The notes below the pieces were generated by a model. The model did no database searches and was not told the origin of the DNA. It saw only the letters and a program-made list of their open reading frames with translations. DNA of 64,000 bases from Henckelia pumila (Eukaryota > Streptophyta > Magnoliopsida > Lamiales > Gesneriaceae): assembly GCF_033568475.1 (NCBI RefSeq), contig NC_133123.1, forward strand, positions 54,753,522 to 54,817,521, given 5' to 3'. Position 1 is the stretch's first letter. Each line of letters opens with the position of its first letter. Positions 21,813 through 33,261 of this stretch are shown here, piece by piece. The position numbers and the translations under genes are program-made.

Positions 21813-22804
21813 TAAATGTAGTGACCCTTACCCGGATCACCTACTAAACAGAATTTAGGCATGCAATTAACTTAATAAAACAGATATCAGAATAAAACTG
21901 CGGAATCCATAAACATTATACAATCCCAAGTAAAGGAATCTGTAATTTATCCAATAATATACAACCAAATCGAATAGCTGTATAAACCCAAACAATAGTA
22001 ATAAAACCTAAGCGAAGCTCCAGCTGGCCAACCACTGACTAGCCCCTCCTGGATCCACCCTCCTCGTCCAATCGCAAACCTGCCCCATGGAATAGGGTGT
22101 CCAAAAAATACAGAGTACGAGACGTGAGCATAAAATGCTCAGTGTGAGAGTATGAGTATACATGCATGCAAAGTGAACTCCCTATAGACTCGAGGTCAAG
22201 GATCAGATAACAGAGACAGACCGGGCCCTGGTATGTAGCACGATGTGCCATCGCTTCAGGAGGTGGCTCCCATACCGAGATAACCGTGGATACGCCGGAC
22301 CCAAATCGATGGAAGTCCATCCACTAACAGGATAGGGTACAACCCTACTAACAGACATCTCGAAAGAGATACAGCAAGATGCAAATGAATGCAGCATAAT
22401 ATCATGGCATATAAATCATGCAGTCACATAATACATGCATACTCAGTCAGGATATCTCGAACAGTACTTTCGTACCTCAATACAGTGCAAGCTCTACCAA
22501 CTCTAGGTCCACGCCTATAGTCTGCTCTACACTGCCAAATGATACTACTATCATTAAAGTGCTCTAAAAGCCTTAACTAAGCTATTGCATACTCCTAAAT
22601 ATTTATAGGAAGCAAAAGCTATACCTTCGTCCGTCGTTAGCCCTTTGATGTCGATGCCTCCAGAACTTGGGCACAACTCCGCTACGACTACCGAACGCCT
22701 CGCCGACCTCCGGACCAAGCCTAAGAAGACTAGAATAGCTCCAAAAGGACTAGAAAGGAAAGGAGAAATCGGAATTGGCAAATGAAAGTGAAACCTCGGC
22801 CTTC

Positions 22805-22812
22805 TATTTATA
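22805..22812 (-). promoter_or_regulatory. TATA box of LTR B
   Basis: tataaata on the - strand, 7 bp downstream of the last palindrome, the same sequence and spacing as in LTR A. Confidence 0.7.
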
Positions 22813-22819
22813 GACAACG

Positions 22820-23087
22820 ATCGGAACTTCCGATCCTTGATCGGAACGTCCGAACCTCGATCGAAACGTCCGATCCTGCCATCGGAGCTTTCGAAGATCC
22901 TGATCTACCACGTGTCAAAATATCACTAGTTGACTCCGGATAGGGGTGATCGGAGCTTCCGATCCTGATCGGAGCTTCCGATCCAACCACACGTCATGCC
23001 TGACGTAATAACATCAGTGCCTCCGATCGCTCATCGGAGCGTCCGATCCTGTTCGGAGCTTCCGATCATCCCTTCGGAGCTTCCGAT
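22820..23087 (-). promoter_or_regulatory. Cluster of nine 15-bp palindromes in the U3 of LTR B
   Basis: Copies lie at 22820, 22840, 22860, 22881, 22949, 22968, 23033, 23052 and 23073. The typical form is atcggagcttccgat, and the general pattern wtcgga-nnn-tccgaw is the same as in LTR A. They fill the region upstream of the TATA box, which suggests activating sites. The binding factor is unknown. Confidence 0.75.
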
Positions 23088-23157
23088 CCGTCCAATACCC
23101 AATTCAATTAATTAGCATTAATCCTTTAATTACTCAATTAGGGTACGGGCTACTACA

Positions 23158-23196
23158 GATGGGATCCGGTGCATTAGTGCTGGTATGATCGCACCC
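23158..23196 (-). rRNA. 5S rRNA gene split by element B, 5' part
   Basis: Starts with the second copy of gatgg (23158-23162) and holds the first 39 bases of the 5S gene whose remainder is at 16329-16413. The gene start is a normal gggtgcgatcataccagc. Confidence 0.93.
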
Positions 23197-23595
23197 AACA
23201 ATTAATGAATTCTTTATTTTTTTGTCTCTCGAATTGCAGATCGGAGGAACAGGAGCTGCAGTTTCAAACGGACATAACTTTCGATCGGCTGAGAGTTACT
23301 GGAGCTTCAGCCTGCTCACGCGAAGCTCCACTCGATACCTATAGTGCGTATCTCGGTTAAAGAGACAGAGACGCTCAAATTCCAAAATGGAGATGGTCTT
23401 TCGGGGCATTTTTCCCGTATGTCGCGCTGGGACCCACCGAAGCGGCCCGCGTCACCTAGATTGCACGTTCACATCGTATGATTTAGTCTATTGCATCTTT
23501 TCTATTCGCGGATTGGACAAAAAGATTCGGAAATAGGACGGCGAGGAATCGAAAGAACTAGAAATACGAGTAAGAAAAAAAAATTAATGAAAAAA

Positions 23596-23714
23596 GGGGT
23601 GCAACACGAGGACTTCCCAAGGGGTCACCCATCCTAGTACTGCTCTCGCCCAAGCACACTTAACTTCAAAGTTCTGATGGGATCCGGTGCATTAGTGCTG
23701 GTCTGATCGCACCC
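23596..23714 (-). rRNA. 5S rRNA gene copy
   Basis: 119 bp. Box A is agttaagtgtgcttggg. Differences include gaactttgaag and gatcagaccagc. Box C reads ccccttggg. Confidence 0.92.
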
Positions 23715-24114
23715 AACAGTGAATGAATTCTTTATTGTTTTGTCTATCGAATTGCGGATCGGAGGAACAGGAGCTGCAGTTTCAAACAGACATAACTTTC
23801 GATCAGCTAAGAGTTACTGGAGCTTCAGCCTGCTCACGCGAAAATTCTCTCGATACCTACATCAAGTATCTCGGTCTAAGAGACGGAGACGCTCAAATTA
23901 CAATCCGGAGATGGTCTTTCGGGGCGTTTTTCCCGTATGGCACGCTGGAACCCACCAAAGCGGCCAGCGTCACCCAGATCGCACGTTCACGTCATGTGAT
24001 TAAGTCTAATTGCATCTTTTCTATCCGCGGATTGGACTGAAAGAGTCAGAAATAGGACGGCGAGGAATCGGAAAAATAAGAAGTACGAGTAAGAAAAAAA
24101 AAATTAATGAAAAA

Positions 24115-24233
24115 GGAGTGCAACACGAGAACTTCCCAGGGGGTCACCCATCCTAGTACTACTCTCGCCCAAGCACGCTTAACTTCAGAGTTCTGATGGG
24201 ATTTAGAGCATTAGTGATGGTATAATCACACCA
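24115..24233 (-). rRNA. 5S rRNA gene copy, diverged 5' half
   Basis: 119 bp. The first half is changed (tggtgtgattataccatc, gctctaaatccc) but box A, the intermediate element and box C are normal. The 3' end is ttgcactcc. Confidence 0.9.
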
Positions 24234-24625
24234 AAAATGAATGAATTCTTTGTTGTCTCGAATTGCGGATCGGAGGAATAGGACCTTCAGTTTCAAACGA
24301 ACATAACTTTCAATCTGCAGAGAGTTACGGAAGCTTCAGCCTACTCATGCAAAACTCTTCTCGATACCTACGGCGCGTATCTCGGTCTAAGAGACAGAGA
24401 AGCTCAAATTCAAACCCGGAGATGGTCTTTGGGGGCATTTTTCCCGTAGGGCATGCTGGGACCCACCGAAGTGGCCCGCATCACCCAGATCGCATGTTCA
24501 CATCGTGTGATTCAGTCTATTGCATCTTTTCTATCCGCGGATTGGACTGAAAGAGTCGGAAATAGGACGGAGAGAAATCGGATGAACAAGATGTACGAGT
24601 AAGAAAAAAAGAAACTAATAAAAAA

Positions 24626-24744
24626 GGGATGCAACACGAGGACTTCCCAGGGGGTCACCCATACTAGTACTGCTCTTGCCCAAGCACGCATAACTTCGAA
24701 GTTCTGATGGGATCCGGTGCATTAGTGCTGGTATGATCACACCC
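24626..24744 (-). rRNA. 5S rRNA gene copy, box A variant
   Basis: 119 bp. Box A reads agttatgcgtgcttgggcaag and the intermediate region has actagtatggg. The 3' end reads gcatccc while the 5' end is gggtgtgatc, so one terminal pair is mismatched. Type 3 spacer on its 3' side. Confidence 0.91.
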
Positions 24745-25144
24745 GACAGTGAATGAATTCTTTATTTTTTTGTCTCTCGAATTGCGGATCGGAGGAACAG
24801 GAGCTGCAGTTTCAAACGGACATAACTTTCAATTGGCTGAGAGTTACAGGAGCTTTAGCCTTCTCACGCGAAGCTCCACTCGATACCTAAAGTGCGTATC
24901 TCGGTTAAAGAGACGGAGACGCTCAAATTCCAAAACGGAGAAGGTCTTTCGGGTCATTTTTCCCATATGTTGCGCTGGGACCCTCCGAAGCGGCCCGCGT
25001 CACCAGATTGCACGTTCACATCGTATGATTCAGTCTATTGCATCATTAATATCCGTGGATTGGACTGAAAGAGTCAGAAATAGAAAGGCGATGAATCGAA
25101 AGAACAAGATGTACGAGTAAGAAAAAAAGAAATTAATGAAAAAA

Positions 25145-25263
25145 AAGGTGCAACACGAGGACTTCCCAAGGGGTCACCCATCCTAGTATTGCTCTCGCCC
25201 AAGCACGCTTAACTTCGGAGTTCTGATGGGATCCGGTACATTAGTTCTGGTATGATCGCACCC
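25145..25263 (-). rRNA. 5S rRNA gene copy, close to consensus
   Basis: 119 bp with normal box A. Changes are gcaatactagg, ccccttggg and accagaactaatgtacc. The 3' end reads gcacctt. Confidence 0.92.
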
Positions 25264-25364
25264 AACATTGAATGAATTCTTTATTGTTTTGTCTCTCGAA
25301 TTGCGGATCGGAGGAACAGGAGCTGCAGTTTCAAAAGGACATAACTTTCGATCGGCTAAGAGTT

Positions 25365-25473
25365 ACTGCTCTCGCCCAGGCACGGTTAACTTCGGAGTTC
25401 GTTCTTGCCCAGGAACAGTTAACTTCGGAGTTCTGATGGGATCCGATGGATTAGTGCTGGTATGATCACACCC
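25365..25473 (-). pseudogene. Rearranged 5S gene with internal duplication
   Basis: Holds the 5' part of a 5S gene, but the box A region appears twice: two stretches of about 32 bp, each containing gcccagg...gttaacttcggagttc on the + strand. The 3' third of the gene (box C onward) is absent, and the left side runs directly into spacer (ggctaagagttactg). It is not expected to make 5S RNA. Confidence 0.88.
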
Positions 25474-25801
25474 AACAGTGAATGAATTCTTTATTGTTTT
25501 GTCTCTCGAATTACGGATCGGAGGAGCAGGAGCTTTAGTTTCAAACGGACATAACTTTCGATCGGCTAAGAGTTACGGGAGCTTCAACCTGCTCACGCGA
25601 AGCTCCTCTCGATACCTACAGCAAGTATCTCGATTTGAGAAACGGAGACGCTCAAATTACAACCCGGAGATGGTCTTTCGTGGCATTTTTCCCGTAGGGC
25701 GCGCTGAGACCCATCGAAGCGGCCCGCGTCAGCCAGATCGCACGTTCACGTCGTTTGATTAAGTCTATTGAATCTTTTCTATCCACGGATTGGACTGAAA
25801 G

Positions 25802-28421
25802 TTCAACGACCCTAACTCTCTAAATATAAATAAATAAATATGCGGAAATTTTTTTTTTTATTACTTACTAAATAAAAATATGTACATACATGCACATACA
25901 TATATGCACAGAATAAATACTGGCAATTTGAAAACTTAAAATTTCATAAATTAAATATCTGAGTTATGCGTTTAATAAAATACTGAGAAAAACAAAATAA
26001 ATTAAAGTTTTGCATGCACTGAAAATATTTCAATAAAAACATCCCATAGTGTCAATTACTGAAAATAAATAAAAAATGTATAACATGATAAAATATTCGA
26101 AACATGCATATAGACTCAGACAACGGTCACGGCCACGGGGTCACTACATGTCCGCTCATAGGTCCTCGCCACCGGTGGGTACCACATCCTCCTCTACGTA
26201 CTCACCTGCACCATACCAGTGTAGTGAGCCTAGAGGCCCAACATGCTAACATAACAAGCGTTTAAAAATAATTTAAATCACTTTAATACTAATACATAAC
26301 ATATACATGAATGAGCATGCTTAAAAATATCATGAACATAACATAAACTTAAATTAAACTTGAATATCATAATAATACATAAACATTGTTGAGCAAAGTA
26401 TTTTCTAACATCGAAAGGTCGCATCCATAGTGTAACCATACATACATTAAATACTGATCAGTGTGGTAAACCAACGTACGTGACGGTGACGAATCACCTC
26501 TTAAATTGGCAGTAAACTACCCTTCAATAGTTCACATATGGGGACGAATCCCCCTTAAATTGTCACACTACTTCAACTTTCAACATAAAATTATTTTCTT
26601 TTGCTCAACCTCAAACATTAAATCATGCATAAAAATTATTTCATGAATGCATGTACTTAAATAAAATGTGTGTCCTTCATATATATTAATTTAATTTCAT
26701 ACTAACATATAAATATTAAAAATTACTTCCATGCATAAAAAAAATTAATTAAATATATATTCAGGACCATTGCAATTTCTCATGGGTTGTACTGAACTAT
26801 TGGGCCTAACACTCAAGCCCTTTTTCTTAAATTCTGGCCCATTAACACTGAGACTGACCCATTAATACACTTAAACCCAAAAATACATTTCTAGGCCCAA
26901 TTAATAAATTAAAGCCCATTAAAACATTCATGGCCCAATAACAACCTATTCTGGCCCAATGGGCCCAAAAGCCCAAAGACTGGCCCAATAATTTTCATGG
27001 GCTTCCAAGCCCATAAAAATTATTAGGCTAACTTAAAATAATTATTCAAGCCCATTAATAAATTTAAATGTAGCCCATTAATTTAATTAATCTATTTAGC
27101 CCAACTAAAACACTTTAACTTAATAATTAACTTAAAAATAAAATATCCGAGCCCGACTAACTTAACCCGGACCCGGACCCAACTAACATGACCCAAGACC
27201 CACTAAATTGACCCGAACCACCAACCCGACCCGGACCCACCCCTGATACCCTAAAACCCGCAGCCCCTTCCTAGTTCATGCTGCGGCCGTGAGCAGCAGC
27301 CACTCCTTGGCTACTGCCGGCCTGCTCCGACCGCCCCTAGCCGGAGCGCCGCCCTAGCTCGGTCTCAACCCTTCACCCTAGCCCAAGGCCGAACCCTCCT
27401 TCCAGAAACCCTAACCTGCGCACCCCATGGCTACTTCTTGCACCAGCTCGCCCATGCCTCTATCTAGCCCATGACCGACAGAGCAAAGCTAGCCTAAGGA
27501 CCTCGACGAACCCCTTGGCAGCCCTGACCAGCAGCCATGCACGCCCCTTAACCAAAAATGTGAACATGATTCCCAAAAACGTGAACAAGTGCATACATTC
27601 AACCTTCTCGATTTTTTTTTTCTTCTGAAATTTCTTGAATTAAAAAAAATGATACATACACACACACATGCATAAGTACTGATATGGCACAAAAATTAGA
27701 GAAAGAATCATGCCTTGCACCGTAGGTTGAAGAGAAGAAGGCGCGTGGAACGATTCCGGGACGACGAGGCGACGATGACACAACTTGGATGCTTCAAAAT
27801 CGTGGCTATGGAATCCTTAGAGATGCTAGCCGATGAAGAAGATGAAGAACAAGGGAGGGGGTGGCGGCTAGAAGATTCAACGTAGGATTTTGGGGTAGGT
27901 TTAGGTTAATTAGAATAAAATAAAGTTTAGGATAATTAAAATATTAATAAGGGTTTTAAATATACAATATATATAACTTAAAAACTCTAAATAATATTTA
28001 AAATCTGATAACTTTAATAAAATCCCGAAATATATAATTAAGGGAATTTTAAAGATAGTAAAAAGTCATTATTTTGGCTAAATTTGGATAAAAATGGACT
28101 CCTAAAATTATATAAAATTAAATATTGAAAATTTTGAGGAAATAAAACTCAAAATAATATTTTTGGGCTCTAAAAATGCTCATGAAATAAATTGGATACA
28201 ATGTTGTCATCTCGTCCGTCCACGGACCCGTCTACGCGATAAAATAATTAAATTTCCATATATCATGAAAAATCACTAATTATGGGTTAAATGCTTAAAA
28301 ATAACTTAAAACATGCACCAATAATTTCACATAATTATTTAACCCATAATCTAAAATTTTAAATAAATAAATTCCCTAATTATGCATGCGAATTTACGTA
28401 CTAAAAATATTGGGTGTTACA
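25802..28421 (-). repeat. LTR1 of the C tandem
   Basis: About 2,620 bp. On the - strand it begins tgtaacaccca and ends gggtcgttgaa next to 5S spacer. It contains gggccc-rich stretches, acccggac repeats and an ac microsatellite near 27656. The left edge differs slightly from the tgaaacgaccc edge of LTR2 and LTR3. Confidence 0.88.
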
Positions 28422-28426
28422 ATTCT

Positions 28427-28446
28427 CCCCCCCCCCCCCCCCCCCC
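28427..28446 (-). repeat. 20-bp homopolymer at the polypurine tract of C internal 1
   Basis: A run of 20 c (g on the element strand) directly follows the LTR edge, where the polypurine tract that primes plus-strand synthesis is expected. The other two C copies have only 7-8 bases here (37821 and 45070 regions). It may be a slippage expansion or an assembly effect. Confidence 0.8.
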
Positions 28447-31400
28447 TTAATTTGAATTTCATCCTCGAAATTAAAGTACTTACCCGAACAACTCCGGGTA
28501 GCGAGTCCTCATGTCTGCCTCGGTCTCCCAAGTAGCTTCCTCCTCTGAATGATTCAGCCACTGGACTCTGACCATCGGTATGACCCGCGTCCTCAATCTG
28601 CGCTCCTCCCTAGCCAAGATCCGTATAGGCCTCTCCTTAAATGCTAACTCCGGTGTCAACTGAAGAGGCTCAAAATCCAACACATGTGACGGGTTCGAGA
28701 TATATCTCCGAAGCATGGATACATGGAATACATTGTGCACTGCCGCTAGCCCATGTGGTAGAGCTAAACGGTAGGCCAACGTGCCAACTCTCTCCAAGAT
28801 CTCGAATGGCCCTATATATCTAGGGTTAAGCTTGCCTCTCCGGCCAAATCGCACTACTCCCTTCATAGGTGACACCTTCAGGAATACGTGATCACCTACA
28901 GCGAACTCCAAATCTCGTCGTCGAGTATCTGCATAACTCTTCTGACGACTCTGAGCAGTCCTCATGCGATCCCGAATCTGGGTCACAATATCAGCAGTCT
29001 GCTGCACTATCTCAGGACCCAATAGGATTCTCTCTCCAACCTCATCCCAATGAAGAGGAGAACTGCATCTCCTCCCATACAAAGCTGCATAAGGAGCCAT
29101 ACCTATAGACGCCTGAAAGCTATTGTTATAGGTAAACTCCACTAACGGCAATCTCGTCTCCCATGAGCCCTGAAAATCGATGACACAGGCTCTCAGTAAA
29201 TCCTCAAGAACCTGTATCACCCTCTCAGATTGCTCATCTCTCTGGGGATGAAAAGCTGTGCTGAACAGTAATCTGGTCCCCAATGTTGTATGTAGACTTT
29301 TCCAAAACGCGAATGTGAATCTCGGATCTCTATCGGATACGATAGACACTGGTATGCCATGCAGTCTAACAATCTCCTTGATGTAAAGCTCTGCATACTG
29401 TGTCAAGGAGTAGGAAGTCCTCACCAGCAAGAAATGAGCTGACTTGGTCAGTCTATCCACGATCACCCAAATAGCTGTGCAACCTCTAGCACTCCTCGGT
29501 AAGCCAATTACAAAGTCCATAGTAATATTCTCCCATTTCCATTCCGGAATAGGAAGAGGTCTAAGAAGTCCTGCTGGACGCTGATGCTCAGCCTTGACAT
29601 GCTGACAAGTCAAGAACTCTGACACAACTCTCCTGATTGCTCTCTTCATCCCGGGCAACTAATACAATAGCTGCAAATCTCGGTACATCTTCGTACTTCG
29701 GGGTGAATGGAGTACGGAGATGTGTGACTCTCTGCTAGAATCTCAACTCTCAACTGATCGACGTTCGGTACCCACATCCTACCACGGTATTGAACAATGC
29801 CATCCACAACTGTATACAGAAGACCACCCTTGGCCTCATCTCTCTGTATCCAACGCTGCAAATCCTCATCAGTAGACTGTCCATCCCTGATCCGATCTAG
29901 CAGAACTGGCTGCAACGTCAATACTGACAAGCTCGGTGCATGACCACCCGAGTAAAACTCCAAATCAAACCTCTGAATCTCCCTCTGCAGTGGTAACTGC
30001 ACTGACAAACACGATACCACTGACGACTTCCGACTCAAAGCATCGGCCACTACATTAGCTTTACCCAGATGGTAGCTAATGTCACAGTCGTAATCCTTCA
30101 CCAACTCCAACCATCTCCGTTGCCTCATGTTCAACTCCTTCTGAGTGAAGAAGTACTTGAGGCTCTTGTGATCAGTGAAAATCTTGCACTTCTCTCCATA
30201 CAGATAGTGCCTCCAGATTTTCAAAGCGAAGACCACTGCCGCTAACTCCAAATCATGTGTCGGGTAGTTCTACTCATGAATCTTAAACTGCCTCGATGCA
30301 TAAGCAATAACCTTACCACACTGCATAAGTATTGCGCCTAAACCTAGCTTAGACGCATCGGTGTACACCACTAACTCCTCGTGTGGTACTGTCATCGCTA
30401 AAACCGGTGTGGTAAAGAGTGCTTCCTTCAGCTGATCGAAGCTCCTCTGACAGTCTGGACTCCAAACAAACTTCGCATTCTTCTTGGTTAAGGAAGTCAA
30501 GGGTACTGCAATAGAGGAAAAACCCTTAACTTCCTATAGTATCCTGCCAAACCCAAGAAAGTGCGAATCTCCAAAGCATTCTTCGGAATACCCCATTTTT
30601 GCACTGCCTCAACCTTCGACTGATCCACTGCAATCCCATCTCTAGAAATAATGTGGCCAAGAAATGCCACCTGCTCAAGCCAAAACTCGCACTTGCTGAA
30701 CTTGGCATACAAACGATGCTCCCTCAAAGTCTGCAAGGCTGTCTGTAGATGCTGCCTATGCTCCTCAACGCTCCTAGAGTAGATCAAGATATCATCAATG
30801 AAGACTATGATGAACTGATCAAGATACGGCCGAAAAACTCGGTTCATGAGATCCATGAAAACCGCTGGAGCATTGGTCATCCCAAATGGCATCAATAAGA
30901 ACTCGTAATGCCCATAACGTGCCTGGAAAGCAGTCTTGGACACATCTGCATCTCTAACTCGCAGCTGATGATAACCAGATCGCAGGTCGATCTTGGTGAA
31001 CACCGAAGCTCCCTGAAACTGATCAAATAAGTCCTCTATCCTCGGCAGTGGGTACTTATTCTTCACTGTGACCCTATTGAACTCTCGATAATCGATGCAC
31101 AGTCTCATACTGCCATCTTTCTTCTTCACCAATAACACTGGAGCTCCCCATGGAGAAAAACTAGGACGAACAAAGCCTTTCTCTAATAACTCTTGTATCT
31201 GCTCCTTCAACTCTTTCATCTCGGTAGGAGCAAGTCTGTATGGTGCCTTAGAGATAGGCACGGTGTCTGGCACTAAGTCGATGCTGAACTCCACATCTCT
31301 CACTGGTGGAATTCCTGCAACATCCTCCGGAAAGACGTTTGGAAAGTCACGAACCACCTCTATCTCGGATAATGATCTGCTAGATGGTTCTGAGGCCATG

Positions 31401-32043
31401 ACAATACTTGCTAGAAAACCTTGACAACCCCATTTCAACAGCTTCCTCGCCTGAATAAGAGATATCACCTGAGGAATATCACTGCTCTGAGATGCATGAA
31501 AAGTAAACGGGTCGCCTCCCGGCGGTTTCACTGACACTGTCCTCCGACGAAAATCAATCGAAGCTCCATTGACTGTCAACCAGTCCATACCCAATATCAA
31601 ATCAAATCCACTCAACGAAAAAATCACCACATCTGCGCGAATGGAGTGCCCCTGAAGCTCCAACTCCAGTTCTCGAATGACACTAGAGGTAGAAATAATC
31701 TGTCCTGACGGCATAGTGACATCATAACCACTGTCAAAAATCTCGGGTGTGATGCCTATCCGTCTGATAAACTCCAGGGAGATAAACGAATGCGTAGCCC
31801 CTGAATCTAGCAACGCAAACGTGGAGTTGTCTCCAACTAAAATTTTCCCTGCACGCAGAAGAATCCCAACAATTTCATACCACTACTAAACTATCCCCCA
31901 AAGATAAGTCACTAATAACCCTTAATTCTAGTCACAAGTAAATCATGCTTCTTATTCTAACATGCAGATAGAAAAATCCCAAATAAAAATTATTTCACAA
32001 AGAAAAATCGAAATTCTTAACCAAAGGAAGAAATTATAAAATA

Positions 32044-33090
32044 CTAGGGGTAAGATATACCGGTGATCAAGGAGGTGTCTGGGTCTGCCTCCTCTGCCTG
32101 CATAACGAACACTCTACCAGCAGTGTTCTTCTTCCTCGGGCAATTAGCTATCTGGTGCCCTGGCTCTCTACAGTGGAAACAAACTCCTGCTCCCAAAAGA
32201 CAAGATCCCGAATGCATCTTCTGACACTTCGGGCAAGTAGGAAAACCTCCAGTATTAAGGGCCCCGCCCCTAGGCTGCTGTGGCCTCTGCTGCTGGTTCG
32301 GGCCCTTAGACGGCCCAATATACTGCTTCTTCGCAGGAGGCTGCGAAGATGGTCGCTGAAATCCAGATTGATTCTGTCTCTTCCCCTGCAGCTCTCTCTG
32401 TATCTCTCTCCTACCCTCCTTTGACCTCAGTGCTCTACTAACTGCCGCCTCATATGTAGCGACGTCCATCATACATACGTCATGCTTAATATCCGCCTTC
32501 AGTCCCTCCACAAACTGCCTCATCTTTTCCAGTGGACTGTCTGCAATCAGAGGCACAAAATGACAGCCCCTCTTGAACTGTCTCACATACTCAACCACTG
32601 ACCTGTCCCCCTGTCGGAGACTCATAAACTTCCGGATCATGCGACTGCGCACATCCTCCGTGAAATACTTGGCGTAGAAGATACGCCTAAACTCCACCCA
32701 AGTCAATGTAGGAAGATGTACTCCCCTGGCAGCACCCTCCCACCAAAGAGCTGCATCTCCCCTCATCATATACGTCGCACATTTCACCCTGTCGGCGTCA
32801 GTAATCCCCATGTATGCAAAGATGGACTCCAAATAACGAATCCACCACTCAGCCACCATTGGATCGGTGATACCAGTGAACTCCTTCGGCCCCTTCTTCT
32901 GGAACCGCTCAGCTATGTCCTCCTCGTGGGACAGTCCAGGACGTGTAGCCTGCTGCTCCAGCAGAGCAGTAATCCCTGCCATAATATTATCATTGGCCTG
33001 ATCCAATGCTGCAAGTGGGTTCTGCGGAGGTGGAGGTGGAGATTCCCCACGTCTGTTCATTGGTCTCGGAGGCATTCTGCACCACCACAT
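32044..33090 (-). CDS. gag: gag of C internal 1
   Basis: A 348-residue open frame in a fossil element. After a proline-rich start (ESPPPPPQNPLAALDQ) comes the Ty3/gypsy capsid region (VAEWWIRYLESIFAYMG, GDAALWWEGAARG, KFMSLRQGDRSVVEYVRQF), then a basic glutamine-rich linker, then two cysteine-rich clusters, CPKCQKMHSGSC and CFHCREPGHQIANCP. Its role is particle formation and RNA binding. A later methionine (MPPRPMNRRG) may be the true start. Confidence 0.85.
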   Translation of the reverse strand: MWWCRMPPRPMNRRGESPPPPPQNPLAALDQANDNIMAGITALLEQQATRPGLSHEEDIAERFQKKGPKEFTGITDPMVAEWWIRYLESIFAYMGITDADRVKCATYMMRGDAALWWEGAARGVHLPTLTWVEFRRIFYAKYFTEDVRSRMIRKFMSLRQGDRSVVEYVRQFKRGCHFVPLIADSPLEKMRQFVEGLKADIKHDVCMMDVATYEAAVSRALRSKEGRREIQRELQGKRQNQSGFQRPSSQPPAKKQYIGPSKGPNQQQRPQQPRGGALNTGGFPTCPKCQKMHSGSCLLGAGVCFHCREPGHQIANCPRKKNTAGRVFVMQAEEADPDTSLITGISYP

Positions 33091-33247
33091 ATTTCTTTAC
33101 GTATATCGTCATGCATAACTAAGTGTTTTAACATTAATGCTAACTTAAATTCTTAAAAGTAAATCATGCTATAAACACTTAAAACTTACAGACCGATAGC
33201 GTGGATTTCTGAGCTCGCACAGCAGTAATGACCCCTCCAAGGCCCGT

Positions 33248-33259
33248 GCTCTGATACCA
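33248..33259 (-). other. Primer-binding site of C internal 1
   Basis: tggtatcagagc on the - strand, 2 bp from the LTR2 edge (tgaaacgaccc on the + strand). Confidence 0.9.
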
Positions 33260-33261
33260 AT

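Larger units (their letters stand above)
16414..23157 (-). mobile_element. Element B: Ty3/gypsy chromovirus-like retrotransposon fossil with both LTRs
   Basis: The element has two LTRs, a primer site, gag and pol, and a 5-bp target duplication (gatgg). Pol order is protease, reverse transcriptase, RNase H, integrase, and a C-terminal chromodomain-like segment ([19 protein letters not shown]), as in Tekay/Del-type chromoviruses; the clade is inferred. The element is broken, with about three or four breaks. Over the 861 aligned LTR bases I count 12 differences by eye (about 1.4%). With the commonly used grass rate of 1.3e-8 per site per year this gives roughly half a million years; the rate is not calibrated for this plant. 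Confidence 0.93.
21817..23157 (-). repeat. 5' LTR of element B
   Basis: 1,341 bp. On the - strand it starts tgtagtagcccgtaccc and ends gggtcactaca. It contains the palindrome cluster and TATA box described separately. It shares the agggctaacgacgga to taaggcttttagagc stretch with LTR A, so the two elements are related. Confidence 0.92.
23158..25801 (-). repeat. 5S rDNA tandem array, second - strand block
   Basis: The array resumes in the same orientation after element B, with units of 511-519 bp. Spacer types from left to right are 1,2,3,1,2, then a rearranged gene, then 2. The last spacer breaks off at ggattggactgaaag where the LTR of the C elements begins. Confidence 0.95.
28422..33261 (-). 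pseudogene. C internal region 1: gag and pol (fossil)
   Basis: Pol occupies about 28480-31850: protease [15 protein letters not shown], reverse transcriptase with FIDDILIYS, RNase H with [11 protein letters not shown], integrase with [14 protein letters not shown], and a chromodomain-like end. Gag lies at 32044-33090 with a CCHC knuckle, CFHCREPGHQIANCP. A non-coding AT-rich stretch of about 200 bp between gag and protease is shared by all three C copies. Broken, about four or five breaks. Confidence 0.88.
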
